Shown here piece after piece: positions 27,104-34,026 of a stretch of 64,000 nt of DNA; positions within the stretch are counted from its first letter, which is position 1; each line of letters starts with the position of its first letter. A model generated the notes under the pieces. That model was not told where the DNA came from, made no database searches, and saw only the letters and a program-made list of their open reading frames with translations. Made by a program: the position numbers and the translations under genes. This DNA comes from Bacteroidales bacterium (GTDB lineage: Bacteria > Bacteroidota > Bacteroidia > Bacteroidales > Muribaculaceae), in NCBI GenBank assembly GCA_015061005.1, contig SUXJ01000008.1:1-64000 (forward strand). Direction: 5' to 3'.

Positions 27104-28154
27104 CATCGATGACGATGTTGCGATTGACGGCGAAGAGCTCCGCATTATAGACAGCGGAGAGCGTGAGCTGTATGAGCATTTTCGTTTTGTGGCCGACAAG
27201 GGTCAAGATTTGCTCAGAGTAGATAAGTTTCTGGTAATCAGAATGCAAAAATCCTCGCGCAATCGCATTCAGCAAGCGGCTGAGGCGGGGTGCATTCTTG
27301 TGAACGGCAAGGCGGTAAAATCAAATTATCGGGTGAAGCCGTTGGACGTGGTTCAGATAGTTATGGACCGTCCGCGCTATGAAAATGAAATCATAGCGGA
27401 GGATATACCTCTGAATATTGTGTATGAAGACGATGCGCTGCTGGTGGTTGATAAGCCTGCAGGGCTCGTTGTGCATCCCGGTCATGGGAATTATTCGGGC
27501 ACGTTGGTCAATGCGTTGGCGTGGCACTTCAAAGATAATCCGAACTACGACGTCAGCGATCCGCGGCTCGGTTTGGTGCATCGCATCGACAAAAATACCT
27601 CGGGATTGCTGGTGATAGCAAAGACTCCCGATGCAAAAACCGCGCTTGGTGCACAATTTTTTGCCAAGACAACCAAGCGCGAATACCTTGCGCTGGTGTG
27701 GGGAATACCGGAGCAGAAACAGGGCACGGTGAGCACCATGATTGGGCGCAATCCGAAGGACAGGTTGCAGATGGCGGTTTTGCCGGATGATGATCCAAAC
27801 GGCAAGCGAGCTGTGACTCACTATGAGGTGGTGGAACCGCTGACTCACGTGGCGTTGGTTCGCTGCGTGCTCGAAACCGGGCGAACTCATCAGATACGTG
27901 TTCACATGCGCCATCTCGGTCATCCGCTCTTTTGCGATGAACGCTATGGTGGCGACAAAATTCTGCGCGGAGTGCAAGGGGCTGCATATAAACGATTTAT
28001 TGACGGTTGCTTCGAAACCTGTCCGCGTCAGGCTCTTCACGCACGCACCCTTGGCTTTGTGCATCCGGTGACCGGCAAGGAAATGTTTTTCACCTCGGAG
28101 CTTCCTGCCGACTTCACTGCTCTCCTTGAGCGTTGGCGCAAACTTCCCGGTTAG
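27096..28154 (+). CDS. rluD: Ribosomal large-subunit pseudouridine synthase, RluD-type
   Basis: 352 residues. An N-terminal S4 RNA-binding domain ('VDKFLVIRMQKSSRNRIQQA') precedes the RluA-type catalytic domain. The catalytic Asp is in 'HRIDKNTSGLLVIAKT' (near 165), with 'YLALVWGIPEQKQG', 'LETGRTHQIRVHMRHLGHP' and 'FCDERYGG'. RluD modifies helix 69 of 23S rRNA; RluC or RluA cannot be excluded, but S4 plus this length favours RluD. Coupled to the PASTA gene. Confidence 0.88.
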   Translation: MTDIDDDVAIDGEELRIIDSGERELYEHFRFVADKGQDLLRVDKFLVIRMQKSSRNRIQQAAEAGCILVNGKAVKSNYRVKPLDVVQIVMDRPRYENEIIAEDIPLNIVYEDDALLVVDKPAGLVVHPGHGNYSGTLVNALAWHFKDNPNYDVSDPRLGLVHRIDKNTSGLLVIAKTPDAKTALGAQFFAKTTKREYLALVWGIPEQKQGTVSTMIGRNPKDRLQMAVLPDDDPNGKRAVTHYEVVEPLTHVALVRCVLETGRTHQIRVHMRHLGHPLFCDERYGGDKILRGVQGAAYKRFIDGCFETCPRQALHARTLGFVHPVTGKEMFFTSELPADFTALLERWRKLPG

Positions 28155-28177
28155 AATTGACGATAAACCACACCCCG

Positions 28178-28310
28178 GGAGTCGCAGCTACGCAGCTCTT
28201 GTAGGTGGGGTCGGTGCGCTAACCTCACGCTGCGCATCGCTGACGCGCTGCTTGCATGAGGCTAATAGAGAGGCGCCGCTCTGCGGCTTCAGCCAGCTTC
28301 GTAGCTAACT
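28178..28310. repeat. Single copy of the 126-bp-type intergenic repeat
   Basis: The core 28223-28264 (from CCTCACGCTGCGCATCGC to GCATGAGGCTA) is nearly identical to the three tandem cores at 52347-52640. Flanks also match: a CGCAGCTACGCAGC palindrome upstream and GCCGCTCTGCGGC downstream. It lies between the rluD stop and the ncRNA promoter. No gene is supported here; short frames across it are repeat translations. Confidence 0.85.
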
Positions 28311-28402
28311 TTATAATGGAATCTTTGCGGTGTGCTTGGGCGGATTTTTGTTGGCGAGTGGTTGGAAGAAGATACCGGAAGATGTGTTAAATTTGGGGGA
28401 AT

Positions 28403-28435
28403 ATTGAAAATTTAAGAAAAATTCACGTATATTTG
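28403..28435 (+). promoter_or_regulatory. Promoter of the interrupted structured RNA
   Basis: ATTG (28403-28406), 21 bases, TATATTTG (28428-28435). No coding frame follows, but a strongly foldable sequence begins about five bases later. Confidence 0.65.
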
Positions 28436-28439
28436 CAGC

Positions 28440-28650
28440 GCTTAGGGCTTCATTGCGTTAAGCAGACATATTTTGTGAAAGTGTTTTCGCACTGTCCTTA
28501 CAAAGAAATCTGACAGTTTCCCATTGAATCAAGGACTGACGAATAACGCTCTCTGCTTGTATAGCTATGCGAATGGCGCAGTTGGCGCGTATCTCATACT
28601 ATTCAAGTGTGGGGTAATGCGTCGTTTATTTGATTCAAGGTTTTCTCAGG
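28440..28650 (+). ncRNA. 5' part of a structured non-coding RNA, possibly 6S-like, cut by the integrative element
   Basis: Visible helices: GCTTA (28440-28444) with TAAGC (28459-28463); AGTG with CACT (28480-28493); a long central hairpin with TTGAATCAA (28524-28532) pairing TTGATTCAA (28631-28639), CTTG (28556-28559) pairing CAAG (28604-28607), ATAG-bulge-TATG (28561-28569) pairing CATACTAT (28595-28602), and GCGC (28576-28579) pairing GCGC (28585-28588). TACAAAGA (28499-28506) has no partner here. Its partner TCTTTGTA is at 33914-33921, beyond the inserted element. A long, closed, bulged hairpin recalls 6S-type RNAs, and possibly the motif I remember as 'Bacteroidales-1'. Both names are unverified. 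Confidence 0.7.
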
Positions 28651-28658
28651 ACTTCAAG
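28639..28658. other. attL of the integrative element
   Basis: AGGTT (28639-28643), core TTCTCAG (28644-28650), GACTTCAA (28651-28658). The left arm belongs to the chromosome and pairs as an inverted repeat with AACCT at attR. The right arm belongs to the element and is the inverted copy of TTGAAGTC at attR. Confidence 0.88.
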
Positions 28659-28672
28659 TCTGACTTGAAGTG
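28652..28672. repeat. 10-bp inverted repeat at the element's left end
   Basis: ACTTCAAGTC (28652-28661) and GACTTGAAGT (28663-28672) are perfect inverted copies with a one-base centre. It overlaps the element arm of attL. Possibly an extra integrase or excisionase site; it might also end the truncated upstream RNA, though no T-run follows. Confidence 0.65.
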
Positions 28673-28764
28673 AATATATTTGAAACATATTCTTATCATT
28701 TTCTTGAAATTAAAGCAAACTGACCATTTGTTTTCTATTCAGTTTATTTCATACTATTGCATTA

Positions 28765-28782
28765 TTTTCGTCCCTATTTCCG
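28765..28782 (+). repeat. Left subterminal repeat (candidate integrase arm site)
   Basis: TTTTCGTCCCTATTTCCG matches TTTTCGCCCCTATTTGCG at 33819-33836 in 16 of 18 positions, same direction. It lies 115 bases inside the left end. A related block (CGCCCCCATTAT) follows directly. The rest of 28673-28940 is A+T-rich without a gene. Confidence 0.65.
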
Positions 28783-28940
28783 CCCCCATTATTTTTTTTC
28801 TATCTGTAATTGTTCAGTTCAAACAATTGATATATTGGTGAATAATTTAATTTTGCATAAAATATTTTGGCACTTTATTTAGGTTTTGGCAAATTATATA
28901 TACCTTCGTGTCATAAATAGTAAATCAAATTGTTTTCAGT

Positions 28941-30167
28941 ATGGCGGAATTTTCTATCAGATATTGTGTAAGAACTGATAAACCTAAAAAGAGAAATGGT
29001 AAATATCCAATATATTTTAGGGCAAGAGTTCGTGATAAAGAGAGTAAAATCCCTACAAATTTAGATGTAGAGTTGGAGTTTTGGGATACAAAGAAGAACG
29101 AACCCAAACAGGTGTTATTAAGAACTGCCCTTTCTAAAAAGAGGGAAGAGTTGGAAATGTATGCATATCAAGTAATAGCCGAAGGACAATTACTTACAAT
29201 AGAATTGCTTAAAAACTTTAACTCAGGAAAAAGTAACTTAAAACCTGAGCGACAGTCTTTCTTTACATATTTTGATGAGTATATAAAGAGAATTGAGAAG
29301 GATGTGGAAAAGGGTAAGAAAAACGATGATACTTTGGCTAAATATAAAACCACTTACAAAATTCTCAAAGAATACTGCATTAAGAAAAAACATACTTCTG
29401 ATTTTCGTATATGCGACATAGATTTTAGATTGGTTGAGGGTTTTGATTTATTTATGGAAGAGGATAGAGGTAATTCTGCTGGAGGAAGATACAATAAACA
29501 TAAAAATTTGAAGACGATAATCTTGGATATAAAGAAACATAATATACCAGTCAATAATCCATATCTTGATTTTTCCATACCAAAGCCAGGAAGAAAAGAT
29601 ATATATCTAAACTCTAACGAGGTAGAAGCAATGCGAAGGCTACGTTGTAAATTTCCTCATTCTTCATCAGAGTATAAGATACTACAGATGTATTTATTCT
29701 CATGCTATTGTGGTCTTAGATTTTCAGATGTTATTGACCTTAAATGGTTGGAGGTTGACTTTGAATCGGGATTTATTCAGAAAATGATGATAAAGACAAA
29801 GGAGCCTGTCTGTACTCCGATATTTATGCAAGCAAAAACCATATTACTTGAATTGTCAGAAGGCAAGAGCTTGTTGAAGTCAAATAAAAAAGTGTTTCAT
29901 TCATATTCATCGACATCAGTCAATAAGATGCTTGTTAAGTTAGCTGAAATGGCAGGAATCAATAAACATATAACATTTCATTCGGCTCGTCATACATTTG
30001 CTACCTTGCTTCTTCAAGAACATTCTGATATATATACTATTTCAAAATTTCTTGGTCATAAGAGTATTGAAATGACGCAGAGGTATCTTAAAAACGATAT
30101 ATTAACACTTAAAAAGAAGGCAAAGGAGTTTTCTGTTTTTGGAAATACAAACTTTTCAGAAGAATAA
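28941..30167 (+). CDS. int: Tyrosine integrase of the element
   Basis: 408 residues. The N-terminal arm-binding domain (1-80, 'RYCVRTDKPKKRNGKYPIYF') and SAM-like core-binding domain (about 105-215) precede the catalytic domain. Active-site residues are visible: Arg260 ('CYCGLRFSDVIDL'), His347 and Arg350 ('FHSARHTFATLLL'), His373 ('FLGHKS') and Tyr382 ('TQRYLK'). The set is complete, so the enzyme is probably active. It should act on the TTCTCAG core sites at the element ends. It is the first gene from the left end and reads inward. Confidence 0.95.
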   Translation: MAEFSIRYCVRTDKPKKRNGKYPIYFRARVRDKESKIPTNLDVELEFWDTKKNEPKQVLLRTALSKKREELEMYAYQVIAEGQLLTIELLKNFNSGKSNLKPERQSFFTYFDEYIKRIEKDVEKGKKNDDTLAKYKTTYKILKEYCIKKKHTSDFRICDIDFRLVEGFDLFMEEDRGNSAGGRYNKHKNLKTIILDIKKHNIPVNNPYLDFSIPKPGRKDIYLNSNEVEAMRRLRCKFPHSSSEYKILQMYLFSCYCGLRFSDVIDLKWLEVDFESGFIQKMMIKTKEPVCTPIFMQAKTILLELSEGKSLLKSNKKVFHSYSSTSVNKMLVKLAEMAGINKHITFHSARHTFATLLLQEHSDIYTISKFLGHKSIEMTQRYLKNDILTLKKKAKEFSVFGNTNFSEE

Positions 30168-30192
30168 TGCATAGATAATGATGGATTATTAG

Positions 30193-30200
30193 TAATTTTG
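30193..30200 (+). promoter_or_regulatory. -7 promoter box of the structured RNA / TonB-C gene
   Basis: TAATTTTG fits TAnnTTTG. The first coding start is at 30443, so any transcript begins with about 235 bases of non-coding, highly self-complementary sequence. Confidence 0.6.
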
Positions 30201-30206
30201 CACCGA

Positions 30207-30440
30207 AATGTCTGAATAGACATGAATTGACATATAAGAAAGTGCCTCAAATTCGTTAAAATCGCCAATTTGAACAAATTATACACGAGGCACGGAGCAG
30301 CTCATATACGTGGGCTGTCTCTCCGTGCGTGTATATGAGTGTTTGGCGATACTCAACGAATTTGCAAGGAGGGCAGCCCACTTTCTATTGCAAACATTGT
30401 AGAATCTCTCCAATCGTCTGCCTACGGAGAGTCTTGTAAA
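30207..30440 (+). ncRNA. Unrecognised pseudoknotted RNA or leader inside the element
   Basis: Perfect complementary pairs: ATGTCT/AGACAT (30208-30213, 30218-30223); AGAAAGTG/CACTTTCT (30237-30244, 30379-30386); CAAATTCGTT/AACGAATTTG (30248-30257, 30355-30364); ATCGCCAA/TTGGCGAT (30261-30268, 30343-30350); GCACGGAG/CTCCGTGC (30290-30297, 30321-30328); CTCATATAC/GTATATGAG (30301-30309, 30331-30339); GTGGGCTG/CAGCCCAC (30310-30317, 30374-30381); CTCTCC/GGAGAG (30406-30411, 30426-30431). The fifth and sixth cross each other (pseudoknot), and the seventh crosses several others. GTGCCTC/GAGGCAC (30242-30248, 30287-30293) is an alternative pair. It could be a free RNA, a regulatory leader of the TonB-C gene, or a replication origin read as DNA. 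I know no family with this layout. Confidence 0.65.
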
Positions 30441-30442
30441 AA

Positions 30443-31510
30443 ATGAAGAAAGCTACAACAGCATTGTTTATATTGTTTCTATGCAGTATAAATGCTTTGG
30501 GACAAACATCTATTGTCTCTATTGGAAAGGCTGTAACTCAGTGTAATGATTTTGCTTTTGCAAAAAATATGCTCATTGGTGACGGACTTACTTATGATGA
30601 AACCCAGAGCAATGAAAACTATGCAAGCTTCTATAACTCCAAAGTACAATATGCCGATAAAGCATTATTCGTTGGTGTTTACAAATTAAGTGGTAGTAAT
30701 AAGGTTGAGAAATGTGTTATCACTTTTTATAATATAAATTTCCTATCTGATTTGAAGAAGGTTGGATATCAATATTGCAATCCCAATAATTTGTCCATAA
30801 AGCCATTTCAAGAACTTTACGAATCTGACAAATATGCAATGGGATTAAATCGTAATAAGAAGGGGTGGCTGATTGCTACATTCTTCAGATATGACCAAGA
30901 AGTTGAATTTGAGCATTTGAATGACTCCATCATCAAAAAGGATGTAGCAAACAAATACGAGGAAAATAATATTGATTATCAAGAACATAAAGTTGACTTG
31001 AATAAAATTTTATCTTTGGGAGACAATGACCCTGTTGATTACAATTATACAGAATTAGGAGAAGAAGGTATTGAGTACTTAGACAGTTTGGGGATTTATT
31101 GGAGCGACAAACTGCAAAGTTGGGTGACAAAAAATATAGAAATGATTGAAAAATTAAACAATCAAGAAAGTGCGACAAACTCTAAGGACTTAGAAAACAT
31201 TGTCTATTCTATAGCAGAAACTCCCCCCGAATTTATAGGTGGAAATGATGCCCTATGGGAGTATATTTCAAAGAAAGTGAAATACCCCAAAACGGCAAAG
31301 AAATATGAAATACAAGGTAAGGTATTAGTTCAATTTGTCGTTTCTGAAGATGGTTCAGTTACAGATGTTAAAATAACGAGGGGTGTGGAAAAGTCACTTG
31401 ACGAGGAAGCCATTAGGGTTATATCTTCTATGCCTAAATGGAATCCTGGTACAATAAATGGAACACCCGTCAAAGTTAAGTACACACTTCCAATCGTATT
31501 TAAGTTGTAA
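30443..31510 (+). CDS. Exported protein with C-terminal TonB domain
   Basis: 355 residues. A signal peptide ('ALFILFLCSINALGQ') is followed by an unrecognised region of about 230 residues. Residues about 260-355 are a TonB C-terminal domain: 'PPEFIGGNDALWEYISKKVK', 'YPKTAKKYEIQGKVLVQFVV', 'SMPKWNPGTINGTPVKVKYT'. In place of the N-terminal membrane anchor and Pro-rich rod of classic TonB it has a cleavable signal, so it would be periplasmic or surface bound and is not a standard energy transducer. On this element it might affect phage entry or exit through TonB-dependent receptors (speculation). The next gene starts 15 bases later. Confidence 0.85.
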   Translation: MKKATTALFILFLCSINALGQTSIVSIGKAVTQCNDFAFAKNMLIGDGLTYDETQSNENYASFYNSKVQYADKALFVGVYKLSGSNKVEKCVITFYNINFLSDLKKVGYQYCNPNNLSIKPFQELYESDKYAMGLNRNKKGWLIATFFRYDQEVEFEHLNDSIIKKDVANKYEENNIDYQEHKVDLNKILSLGDNDPVDYNYTELGEEGIEYLDSLGIYWSDKLQSWVTKNIEMIEKLNNQESATNSKDLENIVYSIAETPPEFIGGNDALWEYISKKVKYPKTAKKYEIQGKVLVQFVVSEDGSVTDVKITRGVEKSLDEEAIRVISSMPKWNPGTINGTPVKVKYTLPIVFKL

Positions 31511-31525
31511 TTTATTTAATATATT

Positions 31526-31813
31526 ATGAAAAGATTTGTAATTGCTTATTTCGTTGGTGCATTAATGGTTCTTGTGTTTTACATCATGTTTCCTTTAATT
31601 ATGGAAGGAGAGATGTTAGACTTGAGTAGTAAGAGAGTTTTAGACATGATGATTCCGCAAATGTTGATTTGCGGTGCGGCATTTGGAGTTGTATTCACTA
31701 TCATCGGAGCAATTTCTCAAAGGAATAAGAGTAAACAAGAAACTGAAAAAGCGATGAAAGAATATTTTGAATATCAACTGAGGAAGGAAAAGGAAAAAGA
31801 AGAAAGGAAATAA
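31526..31813 (+). CDS. Small two-helix membrane protein
   Basis: 95 residues. Two membrane segments (about 4-24 and 46-64), then a charged helix rich in Lys and Glu ('EYFEYQLRKEKEKEERK'), probably a cytoplasmic coiled coil. No known family recognised; the layout resembles DUF4199-like or small phage membrane proteins only in a general way. It follows the TonB-C gene by 15 bases and is closed by a terminator, so the two form one unit. Confidence 0.75.
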   Translation: MKRFVIAYFVGALMVLVFYIMFPLIMEGEMLDLSSKRVLDMMIPQMLICGAAFGVVFTIIGAISQRNKSKQETEKAMKEYFEYQLRKEKEKEERK

Positions 31814-31847
31814 CGGATTCTTAGGTTAACATCAACAGAACTTAATG

Positions 31848-31882
31848 AACGGCGAATAGTATAGGCTATTTGCCGTTTTTTA
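31848..31882 (+). terminator. Terminator of the TonB-C / membrane-protein unit
   Basis: AACGGCGAATAG (31848-31859) pairs with CTATTTGCCGTT (31866-31877) with one G-T pair, followed by TTTTATT. Confidence 0.85.
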
Positions 31883-31960
31883 TTCTACAAACTCAAAAAA
31901 ATGTTAAATTCTGCGTAAAACATATGATTGCCTGTTATTATATAGGAAAATGGTGAAAAT

Positions 31961-32308
31961 ATGAATAAATGTAGGACAGAATTACAAAAGTTGAGAAAAA
32001 AGCAGGAAGCATACCAAGCAGCAATTGGTCGTTTTCAAAAGAAGATTGCAGATGTACAAAATCAGATGTTGAAAATTTGTTTAGAGGTAACGGAGGAATC
32101 TAATAGAGCATCAAAGGAAGAGAAGAGATATTTATCAACAAAAGAAGTTTGTGATATGCTCGGAGTATCTGACACCACTTTATATCGAATGAGATTAGAA
32201 CAGAATCTCCCTTTTGTTAAGGTTGCCGGCAAAAGGAATGTTAGGTTTGACAAAGAAGAAGTGATAAAGTTTATGAATGAGCAAAAGCAAAGGTGGTATG
32301 ATAGATAA
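31961..32308 (+). CDS. Excisionase-like helix-turn-helix protein with coiled coil
   Basis: 115 residues. The first half is a basic coiled coil ('LRKKQEAYQAAIGRFQKKIA'). The second is a MerR/excisionase-type HTH ('YLSTKEVCDMLGVSDTTLYR', 'FVKVAGKRNVRFDKEEVIKF'). Such proteins bind element DNA to direct excision or to regulate replication genes. Its end overlaps the replication gene start by 11 bases (ATG 32298), so the two are coupled. Confidence 0.88.
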   Translation: MNKCRTELQKLRKKQEAYQAAIGRFQKKIADVQNQMLKICLEVTEESNRASKEEKRYLSTKEVCDMLGVSDTTLYRMRLEQNLPFVKVAGKRNVRFDKEEVIKFMNEQKQRWYDR

Positions 32309-33326
32309 GATAAAAATATATTTTCCAAATTCAGTTTTTTGTGGCAAGGCTGATTGTTGGAAAAAGATAAAGGAGAATAGATATACAGAAACTTATAAAT
32401 ATGCGAGAAAATCATTGTCACACCCTCACCCCCTTATTTTGGAATTCAATAAGGGGAAAAAGCATATTACAATTATGGGAAGTCTTAGAAAATGGTTACT
32501 TGGAGAAACATCACTTGTAGATTTGACTGAAAGAAGTATGAATCGTATTGCAGTACTTTTGGCAGATTCTCTAAATATGCCATTGACTGAGTTTTTGAAA
32601 GGAAAGATTACCCAATGTGAGATTGGCTTAAATGTTAGGACTAAAATATCTCCATTGAAAATTCTCCCCAATATAGTAGCATATAAATCTTTTCCTCGTG
32701 ATGATAGTTATGAGTTAGATGGTACGGTATATTTTGGTACAAAGAACTCAAGCAGGGAGATTGTTATATATGACAAGAGTAAGGAAATAATAAGCCATTA
32801 CCAAGGGAAGGATTTTGAAACTATACAAAACGTACAGAATGCTCTTGCAAAAAGGGGTTATCATTTCCTTAGAATTGAAATAAGATTACCAAATCAGAAA
32901 TCTTTTAAACATCTTCATTTTTATCAGATTAAATATTTTGGTGATATTTTATCATATTGGAAGGAACTATATTTTTTGTGGGTATCAGAGATGAAAGAGT
33001 TAATATATTATTCTGGTATCAAATTAAGCAAAGAAATGGATGTGAATGAATATAAAACTGCTGATATGCTACAAAAAGATTCTTACTATAGCGTTATGAA
33101 GAATATTGAAAAGTATTGCCATTCCAAAACCGCCAAGGGGTTAAAAAGCAAGCGGTATAAAGAACGAAAACTTGTCAAATCTGTAATAGAAAAATATGGA
33201 AATAGGAAATCATACAATGCTTATACATTGAAAACTGACATTGCTAAAACTTTGTTGTTGATAAAAAGAAAAGAAAACATAAACTTACTTTTCCTTTACA
33301 AAGCACTATGGAATGTTCAGAAATAG
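32298..33326 (+). CDS. Replication initiator resembling filamentous-phage gene II protein (G2P/Phage_CRI)
   Basis: 342 residues from ATG 32298 ('MIDKIKIYFPNSVF'); an in-frame ATG at 32277 is less likely. The order of elements fits G2P-type replication proteins: an opening beta strand, 'HPLILEFNKGKKHITIMGSL' and 'RKWLLGE' (the 'gSpaKf.hG' region), 'TQCEIGLNVRTKI', 'GTKNSSREIVIYDKSKEI', 'HFLRIEIRLPNQ', and a helical C-terminus. These proteins nick one strand of phage or plasmid DNA to start rolling-circle replication. The assignment rests on pattern only; the nicking tyrosine is not identified. It suggests an element that replicates after excision, like an inovirus or a small integrating plasmid. 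Confidence 0.7.
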   Translation: MIDKIKIYFPNSVFCGKADCWKKIKENRYTETYKYARKSLSHPHPLILEFNKGKKHITIMGSLRKWLLGETSLVDLTERSMNRIAVLLADSLNMPLTEFLKGKITQCEIGLNVRTKISPLKILPNIVAYKSFPRDDSYELDGTVYFGTKNSSREIVIYDKSKEIISHYQGKDFETIQNVQNALAKRGYHFLRIEIRLPNQKSFKHLHFYQIKYFGDILSYWKELYFLWVSEMKELIYYSGIKLSKEMDVNEYKTADMLQKDSYYSVMKNIEKYCHSKTAKGLKSKRYKERKLVKSVIEKYGNRKSYNAYTLKTDIAKTLLLIKRKENINLLFLYKALWNVQK

Positions 33327-33496
33327 CGTTATAATAGTAATAATAAGAGGGAAAAGTAAGTTATATATATCCCATATAATATAATGAAATAAAGGATACA
33401 TTAATGTACAATTAATGGAACAATAATAATAATTGATTCTACTTATATGACTGTGTGGTTTATTTCTATCAATGTGTATTGCATAGATTTACAATA

Positions 33497-33536
33497 AATA
33501 TATCTTAGGTTGAGCGTGCGAAACCTAAGATATATT
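33497..33536. repeat. 15-bp perfect hairpin downstream of the replication gene
   Basis: AATATATCTTAGGTT (33497-33511) and AACCTAAGATATATT (33522-33536) enclose the loop GAGCGTGCGA. It lies 170 bases past the replication gene, inside a 576-base gene-free stretch before the element's end. It could be a replication origin stem-loop or a terminator (no T-run). The surrounding 33327-33818 is A+T-rich and shows no gene. Confidence 0.7.
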
Positions 33537-33818
33537 GGAAGTGTCTTTCTTTGACTTGTAGCATGCTTTTATTCACAGAGTGATAATCTTATCTGCATAT
33601 AGCAAGAAGACACGTTAGAATGCATTTACAAAAGCGATTCACCCATTAAAAAACTTTTTAAGATACAAAATGGAAGGCTGTAGTTAAGAGGAACATCAGT
33701 CTATAATTTTTCCACTTCAATTAAATGAGTGTTCTGAAATACGAGCAGTATGAAAGTACAAAAACATTCAGCAGTTTTTTATATAATCGTAATTGGATAT
33801 TTATTAGTGAATCATCAT

Positions 33819-33836
33819 TTTTCGCCCCTATTTGCG
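33819..33836 (+). repeat. Right subterminal repeat (candidate integrase arm site)
   Basis: TTTTCGCCCCTATTTGCG, 16 of 18 identical to 28765-28782 and in the same direction, 66 bases inside the right core. Confidence 0.65.
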
Positions 33837-33894
33837 TACCTGAGCAATTCTTAAATCCGTATATATTTATTTTCCAGATAATTATATATTAGAA

Positions 33895-33914
33895 TTGAAG
33901 TCTTCTCAGAACCT
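33895..33914. other. attR of the integrative element
   Basis: TTGAAGTC (33895-33902, element arm), core TTCTCAG (33903-33909), AACCT (33910-33914, chromosome arm). See attL. Confidence 0.88.
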
Positions 33915-33962
33915 CTTTGTAGATAAACGAAAGTCAGCTCCACACTTTCTTTATACTGTTTT
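33910..33962 (+). ncRNA. 3' part of the interrupted structured RNA, with its terminator
   Basis: TCTTTGTA (33914-33921) is the perfect complement of TACAAAGA at 28499-28506 on the other side of the element. GAAAGT (33929-33934) pairs with ACTTTC (33944-33949) and is followed by a T-rich stretch (TTTATACTGTTTT), an apparent intrinsic terminator. Without the element the RNA would be about 260 nt. Between here and 34026 no gene is seen. Confidence 0.65.
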
Positions 33963-34026
33963 AAATCTGCCATATCGGAGTTGGATGGTATTTATTTCGA
34001 CAAATTAACCAATAAATAAATATCAC

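Larger units (their letters stand above)
28644..33909. mobile_element. 5.26-kb integrative element with tyrosine integrase and G2P-like replication protein
   Basis: Bounded by two same-direction copies of TTCTCAG (28644-28650 and 33903-33909). Joining the element ends gives TTGAAGTC, TTCTCAG, GACTTCAA: perfect 8-bp arms around a 7-bp core. Joining the chromosome ends gives AGGTT, TTCTCAG, AACCT: perfect 5-bp arms. This is the expected layout for tyrosine-recombinase core sites. Gene order: integrase, structured RNA, TonB-C protein, small membrane protein, HTH, replication protein. No relaxase, coupling protein or recognisable capsid gene was found. Base composition is visibly more A+T-rich than the neighbouring genes. 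Subterminal repeats at 28765 and 33819 may be integrase arm sites. Confidence 0.88.

Noticed and set aside
28440-28650. Assignment of the interrupted RNA as tmRNA, RNase P RNA or SRP RNA
   Set aside because: None of the conserved sequence marks of these RNAs could be found. Only the long bulged hairpin form recalls 6S RNA.
28765-33836. The 18-bp subterminal repeats as the attachment sites
   Set aside because: The TTCTCAG sites further out explain both inverted-repeat arms and restore the interrupted RNA, so the 18-mers are more likely internal binding sites.
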